Shown here in pieces: positions 1-3,700 of a stretch of DNA of 6,376 nucleotides (its first letter is position 1; each line of letters begins with the position of its first letter). The stretch is from the NCBI GenBank assembly GCA_021833045.1, contig JAKBGP010000131.1:1-6376 (forward strand), written 5' to 3'. The DNA is from Thermoplasmata archaeon (lineage in GTDB: Archaea; Thermoplasmatota; Thermoplasmata; Thermoplasmatales; Thermoplasmataceae). The translations under genes were made by a program, and so were the position numbers. The notes beneath the pieces are model-generated. The model saw only the letters and a program-made list of their open reading frames with translations. It had not been told where the DNA came from and ran no database searches.

Positions 1-112
1 GAATGTTTTAAAAAACGTAATCCAGAACTATATGGCATTCTTCCATGAATTGTCTTCCCATTTCCAGAAGCAATTTGTCGTAAGTAAGTTTTAGCTTAAT
101 AGTTCTGAGCAT
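1..112 (-). pseudogene. tnpB: 5' fragment of an IS200/IS605-family TnpB gene, interrupted
   Basis: Read on the minus strand from an ATG at 112, the frame gives 34 residues starting MLRTIKLKLTYDKLLLEMGR and ending in CHIVLDYVF, then a TAA at 8-10. This matches the start of archaeal TnpB proteins, which typically read like M-L-x-T-x-K-L-K-L-x-Y-D-K-x-L-x-E-x-G-x-Q-F and end this stretch with V-L-D-Y-G-F (from memory of the family). TnpB is the RNA-guided nuclease of IS200/IS605 elements. The stop follows a run of six T; dropping one T restores the frame as V-F-K-T-F towards the window edge, so this looks like a frameshifted copy. Family TnpB proteins are about 400 residues, and the rest lies outside. 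A GTG or ATG further upstream was not favoured because homology begins at this ATG. Family assignment is good; loss of function is inferred from one stop and could be a sequencing error in the homopolymer. Confidence 0.7.
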
Positions 113-188
113 TGTTTAATAGAATATGATGCAATATGTATAGATGTTCGATCTGATCCCTTGCAAAGCCCCTGGTCTTTTCGCGCAT
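96..188 (-). other. Short unassigned open frame overlapping the tnpB start
   Basis: An ATG at 188 opens 30 codons, MREKTRGFARDQIEHLYILH followed by H-I-L-L-N-N-A-Q-N-Y and TAA. The stop lies 17 bases inside the tnpB start, in another frame. The same frame stays open upstream, without any start codon, back into the 3' end of arcS. The overlap resembles the coupling of a tnpA-type gene with tnpB, but I see no motif of a Y1 (HUH) transposase or a serine recombinase. It may be the degraded end of an associated gene, or chance. Confidence 0.2.
133..142 (-). promoter_or_regulatory. Probable TATA box of the tnpB fragment
   Basis: The minus-strand sequence TATACATATT lies about 21 to 30 bases before the tnpB ATG at 112. 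That spacing would place the transcript start at or very near the start codon, the usual leaderless arrangement in Thermoplasmatales. No Shine-Dalgarno sequence precedes this ATG, which agrees with leaderless translation. Confidence 0.45.
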
Positions 189-268
189 AACTGATAGAGA
201 TCTAATTACTAAACCCTCGTGAAAATAGTGAGATGGAGACCGTTCTGTTATGACCGCATATATACCCC

Positions 269-1843
269 TTAATTTCTCATTTTTATCGCAATTCCCTTCT
301 TGACTTTCCCGAGAAGTTCGTGAGGCATTTTTGCAATACCGACACCACGCAATTCATTATTGTGATGAACTACAACCTCATCCTCTCTCCTTACTTCTGG
401 AGTTGACCCCAGTACACCCATTGCGTAAACAGATGCTGTAGGGCGGAAATTATCTATTTCAATACAAAATTTTGACTCCTTAAGGAACATCCATGCCCCC
501 TCCCTGTTAATGGTGAGCTTTCCAAGTTTATCGTTATATATGAGATTTGGTTTTCCAGAACTCGAAAGCATAAATTGATTATATGACTTCATCACTTTCA
601 TTTTCAGGATATATGGAACTATCCAGTTTCCAAATTGGTATGCAGCAACAGACGAAAATTTTTCCATTAGATAGTCTCTTCTGGAACCATTATCCATTCT
701 AATTTGGGATAGTTGTTCCAGTAGGGTATCGAAAGGATTTTCCTTCTTTTTGTCCCATGTTATGTAAACTGAATTAGGTATTTCGAAATTCTCGATGAAT
801 TTCATGTCTTCAGGAAGGAAGAAAATGGAAGAATCGTATTCATTTCTCTTTATGAAATATTGAATAGATTTTCGGATGCTTTCAACCTCCTCGGAATACC
901 ACCTGCCCGTGACGGGGATATCATAAAACGAAGGTGGGTAGGTTTCCTCAAGTTCTCTTGGAACAAGAGCAATTGGTGAAGAAACTATTATTTCATGAAC
1001 GTATTTCCTATACTTGCCTATGGCCTCTATCAAGGCCCTATGGGACCTGGATTGTGAATAGGGTTTTTTAGCAGAACATGGAATGAATAGCGCAATCTTT
1101 GCATTGTTTGGTTTCATATAATTTTCCCTTATATACCTATTATATCTCACAATATCCGGTCTCCCAAGTGAATCTAATGTTCCTGCAAAAATGGCTGGAG
1201 TTGTCCTCGGATACATTTTTTCATACAGTTCATAATGATTATTTTGCACCTTTCTTAATATTTCGGTGTTTTTATGAGATACGTTGAACTTCTCAACCGC
1301 CTCAATAAGCATATCTTTTTCGCATGCGATTCCAAGTAGTTTAACCTCTTTTCTCATAAATTCCCTATTTTCCAAGGAAGAATCTCTGTCAACAACAACC
1401 CTTCCAAACATTGTATAAGACGTGTGATTAATCCCCTCTATATCTGCGGTCAGTTCATCAAAAACATCCACCCCGAGATAGTACAAGGCTGGAAGTATAT
1501 ATGGATCGGAAATTCCCGGGATGTAAAGGAGTTTGTCATATCCCAGTAATTTCTTTGTCATCATTATGGTGTTAATCAGAGAGGATGCACTTATACGATT
1601 TTGTAAAACTCCTTTTGGTACTATGAAATTTTCACTTTCGAGATAGGAGAATGACTCGTTTCCATTCTTTAATTCCATTCTCTCACAACTTTCCCCTGCG
1701 ATATTAAAATTTTCGAAATCCGAAACCAATTCATTATGGGATAAAATCATTGGAAACTGAATTGTTCCTGAATCTTTCTCCAATATTCCGGACCTTGCAA
1801 AGGCAAAGAATTTCTGTGACTTGATCACTAATGTGCATATCAT
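269..1843 (-). CDS. arcS: Archaeosine synthase ArcS (preQ0-tRNA lysine transferase)
   Basis: ArcS acts in the cytoplasm in the archaeosine (G+) pathway. After arcTGT has inserted preQ0 at position 15 of tRNA, ArcS adds to the nitrile of that base; with the radical-SAM partner RaSEA the lysine adduct is converted to archaeosine. The 524 residues show the expected order: a TGT-like N-terminal region (about 13-200, with F-A-R-S-G-I-L near the start and L-L-Y-I-P-G-I-S-D-P near 105-114); the family signature PCSAKKPYSQSRSH at 255-268; the block SSPIALVPRELEETYPPSFY followed by D-I-P-V-T-G-R-W at 288-315; and a C-terminal PUA RNA-binding domain at about 466-522. The zinc-binding cysteines of true TGT enzymes are not apparent, so this is ArcS and not arcTGT. 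Length fits the family (roughly 500-600). The ATG at 1843 is the only sensible start: a stop lies just upstream and homology begins near residue 13. No clear TATA box or Shine-Dalgarno site precedes it. It stands alone; no arcTGT or RaSEA gene is in the window. Confidence 0.93.
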   Translation of the reverse strand: MICTLVIKSQKFFAFARSGILEKDSGTIQFPMILSHNELVSDFENFNIAGESCERMELKNGNESFSYLESENFIVPKGVLQNRISASSLINTIMMTKKLLGYDKLLYIPGISDPYILPALYYLGVDVFDELTADIEGINHTSYTMFGRVVVDRDSSLENREFMRKEVKLLGIACEKDMLIEAVEKFNVSHKNTEILRKVQNNHYELYEKMYPRTTPAIFAGTLDSLGRPDIVRYNRYIRENYMKPNNAKIALFIPCSAKKPYSQSRSHRALIEAIGKYRKYVHEIIVSSPIALVPRELEETYPPSFYDIPVTGRWYSEEVESIRKSIQYFIKRNEYDSSIFFLPEDMKFIENFEIPNSVYITWDKKKENPFDTLLEQLSQIRMDNGSRRDYLMEKFSSVAAYQFGNWIVPYILKMKVMKSYNQFMLSSSGKPNLIYNDKLGKLTINREGAWMFLKESKFCIEIDNFRPTASVYAMGVLGSTPEVRREDEVVVHHNNELRGVGIAKMPHELLGKVKKGIAIKMRN

Positions 1844-1969
1844 TCTGTTAGTTAAAACTTACAATTCATGAGCAGGAAAGCGAATGATCTTGAGATTTAG
1901 ACCATTTCTGAAACCCTATGAGATTGCGAAGGCATTAACATTCGGTAGGAAACTATCGCTGTAAAAAAA

Positions 1970-1984
1970 CTATATTCCATATAG
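1970..1984. repeat. Short perfect palindrome CTATAT-TCC-ATATAG
   Basis: Six-base arms CTATAT and ATATAG flank a TCC spacer, seven bases before an ATG at 1991. It also sits about 130 bases upstream of the arcS start on the other strand. The layout resembles an operator or a bidirectional TATA element. As RNA it would be weak, since nearly all pairs are A-U. Function is unknown. Confidence 0.35.
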
Positions 1985-1990
1985 GCAGGG

Positions 1991-2074
1991 ATGTTTGAAG
2001 GTGTAGCAATTATTCCCAATGTGATTGAACTTTCAGGATCCGAAAGAAATAAAAACTCTGTAATTAGTTTTTAA
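1991..2074 (+). other. 27-codon open frame of unknown status
   Basis: An ATG preceded directly by GGCAGGG opens MFEGVAIIPNVIELSGSERN, then K-N-S-V-I-S-F and TAA. After the stop the same frame continues for 28 more codons, including the basic stretch MRVKHGREEKVRNLNPSM from an ATG at 2090. A single in-frame stop between two protein-like pieces suggests a decayed small gene, but length alone allows chance. No family is recognised. Confidence 0.2.
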
Positions 2075-2231
2075 AAAACAGTAAAACTAATGAGAGTTAA
2101 ACACGGAAGGGAGGAAAAAGTGAGAAATCTCAATCCTTCAATGTGTATAGTGTTATTGTAATATTTTCAAGGAAAAAATTGAAATTTTTGAAATTTTAGT
2201 TTTCATGATTATTGGTGTGTTTATTCAAAAC

Positions 2232-2242
2232 ATTAATAAATA
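2232..2242 (+). promoter_or_regulatory. Probable TATA box of the csl4 operon
   Basis: ATTAATAAATA lies 33 to 43 bases before the csl4 ATG at 2275, giving an expected transcript start at about 2258-2265 and a leader of only about 10 bases. A second AT-rich element, GTAATATTA at about 2245-2253, is spaced for a fully leaderless transcript from 2275. The sequence cannot decide between the two. No Shine-Dalgarno site precedes the start. Confidence 0.5.
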
Positions 2243-2274
2243 ACGTAATATTATGAACCTGTCAGTTGATTGAA

Positions 2275-2832
2275 ATGAGTGCAGAGGAAGATATTTATGT
2301 TCTGCCAGGGGACAGCATTGGATTTGCTGAAGAATATGTTCCAGGAAGAAATGTTGCTGAAATAGGTGGGGAACTTATTGCGTTGGTTCCTGGAAATGTT
2401 GTGAAGAACGATTCAAAATTCCTGATGTTCATAGAAGGTTCAAAGAAAAAATTGAAATTTTTCAATGGTGATATTGTATACGGACAGATTACTAAAACTG
2501 ATCAGAGGCAGATTATAATTTCTATTGCAGGTCTTCAGAAAGGACATGAAATTGTTTCATGTAATGTGGAAGGTTATATAAGATTAGGCGGAAGAAGGGA
2601 CGATGGCCCACCGCTTGCCGTAAGAACCGGTGATCTAATAAGGGGTAAGGTAATCAGGGTGGGACAAAACCTTGAACTGACCATTCATGGAACAAATCTT
2701 GGCGTGCTTAAAACTAGGTGCGCAAGATGCAGGAATGTCATGGCGCTTGTCAACTCCGAGCTCTACTGTGAAAACTGCCAGAGAACTGAAAGCAGAAAAA
2801 TTGCACCTGATTACGGAAATCTCAGAATTTAA
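2275..2832 (+). CDS. csl4: Archaeal exosome RNA-binding subunit Csl4
   Basis: Csl4 is a cap subunit of the archaeal exosome. It sits on the Rrp41-Rrp42 hexameric ring with or in place of Rrp4, binds RNA and, in archaea, helps recruit DnaG to the complex. The 185 residues show all three parts: an N-terminal domain with G-D-S-I-G-F-A-E-E-Y-V-P-G at 12-24; an S1 RNA-binding domain at about 64-146 (N-G-D-I-V-Y-G at 64-70, G-D-L-I-R-G-K-V-I-R-V at 119-129); and a C-terminal zinc ribbon with Cys149, Cys152, Cys165 and Cys168, ending in the typical E-S-R-K-I-A-P-D-Y-G. Length is usual for the family. An in-frame TTG at 2266 would add three residues; the ATG at 2275 is preferred because it is the stronger start and leaves a short leader after the TATA box. 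It is the first gene of an operon with the 50-residue protein and lsm. Confidence 0.94.
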   Translation: MSAEEDIYVLPGDSIGFAEEYVPGRNVAEIGGELIALVPGNVVKNDSKFLMFIEGSKKKLKFFNGDIVYGQITKTDQRQIIISIAGLQKGHEIVSCNVEGYIRLGGRRDDGPPLAVRTGDLIRGKVIRVGQNLELTIHGTNLGVLKTRCARCRNVMALVNSELYCENCQRTESRKIAPDYGNLRI

Positions 2833-2837
2833 GGTGA
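2833..2837 (+). promoter_or_regulatory. Ribosome binding site of the 50-codon gene
   Basis: GGTGA begins directly after the csl4 stop codon and ends four bases before the ATG at 2842. It is the clearest Shine-Dalgarno sequence in the operon, and it fixes the start of a gene that could otherwise be overlooked because of its size. Confidence 0.65.
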
Positions 2838-2841
2838 AATA

Positions 2842-2994
2842 ATGGTAAACGACACAAACGTAAAGGAAATAGAGAGGATGAGCCGGGAACTAAGCACTAT
2901 GAAAAAGGAATTAAATGACATGAAGGAGATAGTCAGGGGCTTGGTTCAGTTCATAATGAAAAGAGAAGAATTGGACGAGGATGAATATAACTGA
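2842..2994 (+). CDS. Small charged helical (coiled-coil) protein between csl4 and lsm
   Basis: The 50-residue product begins MVNDTNVKEIERMSRELSTM and ends in E-E-L-D-E-D-E-Y-N. Residues about 6-42 carry hydrophobic positions at roughly heptad spacing (Val7, Ile10, Met13, Leu17, Met20, Leu24, Met27, Ile30, Leu34, Phe37) among Lys, Arg and Glu, as expected of a single amphipathic helix or a dimeric coiled coil; the tail is acidic. It has no cysteines, signal peptide or membrane segment. It follows csl4 by 9 bases with its own ribosome binding site and precedes lsm by 14 bases, so it is almost certainly translated from the same message. I do not recognise a family. Its place suggests an adaptor or assembly role with the RNA-processing proteins, which is inference from context only. 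Confidence 0.75.
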   Translation: MVNDTNVKEIERMSRELSTMKKELNDMKEIVRGLVQFIMKREELDEDEYN

Positions 2995-3008
2995 GAGGAT
3001 GAGATAAA

Positions 3009-3221
3009 ATGATGCCGATGAAACTGCTTGAGGAGAATCTAAACAAGAAAATATCACTGCTGCTTAAGGACAATAGAACAATGGAAGGGCTTCTTACAGG
3101 ATATGACGAATACATGAACATGGTCATGGATGACGTTGAGGAAATAGGAAATGAAACAACAAGAAAACTGGGCTCCGTCATCATCAGAGGAAGCAACATA
3201 GTGAGAATTGTCCCACTATAA
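3009..3221 (+). CDS. LSm protein (Sm-like archaeal protein, SmAP)
   Basis: Archaeal LSm proteins form ring-shaped heptamers that bind short U-rich RNA and take part in RNA processing and turnover. The 70 residues are the usual length. The Sm1 motif spans about 14-46 (K-I-S-L-L-L-K-D-N-R-T-M-E-G-L-L-T-G-Y-D, then E-Y-M-N-M-V-M-D-D) and the Sm2 motif about 55-68 with I-I-R-G-S-N-I-V-R-I. RNA-contacting positions are changed from the common forms: Tyr35 stands where His is usual in H-M-N, with Asn37 kept, and Ser62 stands where Asp is usual in R-G-D-N. ATG codons at 3009, 3012 and 3018 are all possible starts; 3009 is given because GAGG at 2995-2998 lies upstream, but two residues fewer would fit equally well. 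Last gene of the csl4 operon. Confidence 0.93.
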   Translation: MMPMKLLEENLNKKISLLLKDNRTMEGLLTGYDEYMNMVMDDVEEIGNETTRKLGSVIIRGSNIVRIVPL

Positions 3222-3234
3222 TTTTTTCCTCTCT
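3222..3234 (+). terminator. T-rich terminator after lsm
   Basis: Six T followed by a pyrimidine run, TTTTTTCCTCTCTT, begin at the base after the lsm stop codon. Archaeal RNA polymerase terminates at such oligo-T tracts without needing a hairpin, so the csl4-orf50-lsm message probably ends here. Confidence 0.6.
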
Positions 3235-3249
3235 TCAACTTGGGATAGG

Positions 3250-3257
3250 TATATAAG
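3250..3257 (+). promoter_or_regulatory. Strong TATA box (TATATAAG) after the lsm terminator
   Basis: TATATAAG is the best TATA match in the window. Its expected start point, about 25 bases downstream, coincides with a GTG at 3276 that opens a 39-codon frame. It shows that something is transcribed from this gap, whether a small protein or an RNA. Confidence 0.6.
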
Positions 3258-3268
3258 AAAAACAGTTT

Positions 3269-3284
3269 TTCACTTGTGAGTGAA
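3269..3284. promoter_or_regulatory. Inverted repeat TTCACT-TGTG-AGTGAA at the predicted transcript start
   Basis: Perfect six-base arms separated by TGTG straddle the predicted start point at about 3276. Half of it would lie outside the transcript, so it fits a DNA operator better than an RNA hairpin. A second inverted repeat, ATCCCA and TGGGAT with an 11-base loop, follows at 3288-3310 inside the transcribed part. Confidence 0.4.
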
Positions 3285-3395
3285 GAGATCCCACGACTTC
3301 GCAATGGGATGAAATCGAATAAAAAACTATGTGATGTAATTGTATATGAAAATCTGTCCATACCTGAAATGGTAAGGCACTCTCTAGAAGAGTAA
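3276..3395 (+). CDS. Possible leaderless 39-residue protein, unknown function
   Basis: A GTG start at 3276 opens 39 codons before TAA: VSEEIPRLRNGMKSNKKLCD, then V-I-V-Y-E-N-L-S-I-P-E-M-V-R-H-S-L-E-E. The start sits exactly where a leaderless transcript from the TATATAAG box at 3250-3257 should begin, which is the main argument for a real gene. The composition is protein-like: mixed charges, one Cys, no membrane segment. I recognise no family. The opening E-I-P-R-L-R-N-G also recalls the extreme C-terminus of some TnpB proteins, so this may be transposon-derived, or the transcript may be a non-coding RNA. An ATG at 3309 in the same frame would give only 28 residues. Confidence 0.4.
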   Translation: MSEEIPRLRNGMKSNKKLCDVIVYENLSIPEMVRHSLEE

Positions 3396-3423
3396 GACGG
3401 TTAAGTTGGATTGTTCGTAAGAA

Positions 3424-3431
3424 TAAATTTA
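3424..3431 (+). promoter_or_regulatory. TATA-like element before the hairpin-rich stretch
   Basis: TAAATTTA within a longer A/T run would place a transcript start at about 3450-3455, shortly before the cluster of hairpins. This is a weak match and is supported only by position. Confidence 0.3.
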
Positions 3432-3451
3432 TTTCAGCGACATTTTCTTAG

Positions 3452-3645
3452 TAATAGGTAGAGATATAAGCCCTAAGCTCTTCTGGAATCATGCTGTGGG
3501 TTGAAGCCCCACAATGGATAAAAAATAGCTCCATTCTTATTGCTGGGGAATGTTAACCATCAAATCGTTGCGGTTTGATGAACCATGTCTATGTGCTAAG
3601 AAGAGACCAGCAGCAAGTTCCTTCCGACAGTGAGGAGCAGTTTAC
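3452..3645 (+). ncRNA. Candidate structured RNA, class unknown
   Basis: Three helices can be drawn. First, TGTGGG (3495-3500) pairs with CCCACA (3508-3513) over a seven-base loop and extends by ATCAT/ATGGAT with a bulge. Second, CATCAAATCG (3558-3567) pairs with CGGTTTGATG (3571-3580) over a three-base loop, with one U-G wobble, and extends by GTT (3552-3554) with AAC (3581-3583). Third, TGCTGG (3541-3546) pairs with CCAGCA (3607-3612), enclosing the second. CTCTTCT (3478-3484) can also pair with AGAAGAG (3599-3605), enclosing the first two; it sits next to the third, so all four helices are mutually compatible. The wobble pair and this nesting argue for RNA. I found no signature of SRP RNA, RNase P RNA, tRNA or box C/D RNA. 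Ends are guesses. Confidence 0.35.
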
Positions 3646-3659
3646 TTATAGTGTCAAAG

Positions 3660-3700
3660 TACCAATAATTTTATTAATTGGTAAATACTGTTAATTTACC
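3660..3700. promoter_or_regulatory. Promoter with inverted-repeat array of the surface protein gene
   Basis: A TATA-like TTTTATTAA at 3669-3677 lies 24 to 32 bases before the ATG at 3701, the leaderless spacing. TACCAAT (3660-3666) and ATTGGTA (3677-3683) form an inverted repeat that brackets the TATA box. GGTAAAT (3680-3686) and ATTTACC (3694-3700) form a second one, reaching to the start codon. The three TACC-type half-sites look like binding sites for a dimeric repressor that would block TBP or the start point. The second repeat could also form a hairpin if transcription begins upstream. Confidence 0.5.

Larger units (their letters stand above)
1844..2274. other. Intergenic region between divergent arcS and csl4
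   Basis: This gap of about 430 bases holds the promoters of arcS (minus) and csl4 (plus) and no recognisable gene. Two tiny plus-strand frames occur: 1884-1964 (26 residues, MILRFRPFLKPYEIAKALTF then G-R-K-L-S-L) and 1991-2074 (27 residues). The second is followed in the same frame by a 23-codon stretch from an ATG at 2090. A palindrome lies at 1970-1984. The part from about 2155 to 2255 is very AT-rich. The pieces could be remnants of decayed genes, but no family is recognisable. Confidence 0.5.
3396..3659. other. Gap without long gene, holding nested hairpins
   Basis: No frame of convincing length occurs on either strand. The stretch contains a TATA-like element (3424-3431), several inverted repeats (3488-3519, 3541-3613, 3552-3583) and a GAAGCCCCAC motif at 3503-3512. 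The strong hairpins and the lack of coding potential suggest either a structured RNA gene or the decayed end of a mobile element. Confidence 0.5.

Noticed and set aside
1099..1287. 62-codon plus-strand frame inside arcS
   Set aside because: It lies antisense to the conserved central part of ArcS, has no promoter or ribosome site, and its sequence is Tyr/Phe-rich in the way of an antisense shadow.
2266..2274. TTG start for csl4 three codons upstream
   Set aside because: An ATG follows nine bases later and conserved sequence begins after it; TTG is not needed, though it cannot be excluded.
2951..3361. 136-codon minus-strand frame opposite lsm
   Set aside because: It covers the well-supported lsm gene and its terminator on the other strand; the Ser/Leu/Phe-rich product is typical of antisense translation.
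3330..3368. Box C/D guide RNA (GTGATGT as C box, CTGA as D box)
   Set aside because: The C box is imperfect, no C'/D' pair is convincing and no terminal stem closes it; the stretch is better read as part of the 39-codon frame.
3452..3645. SRP RNA or RNase P RNA
   Set aside because: The conserved SRP helix 8 bases and the conserved RNase P core segments are both absent.
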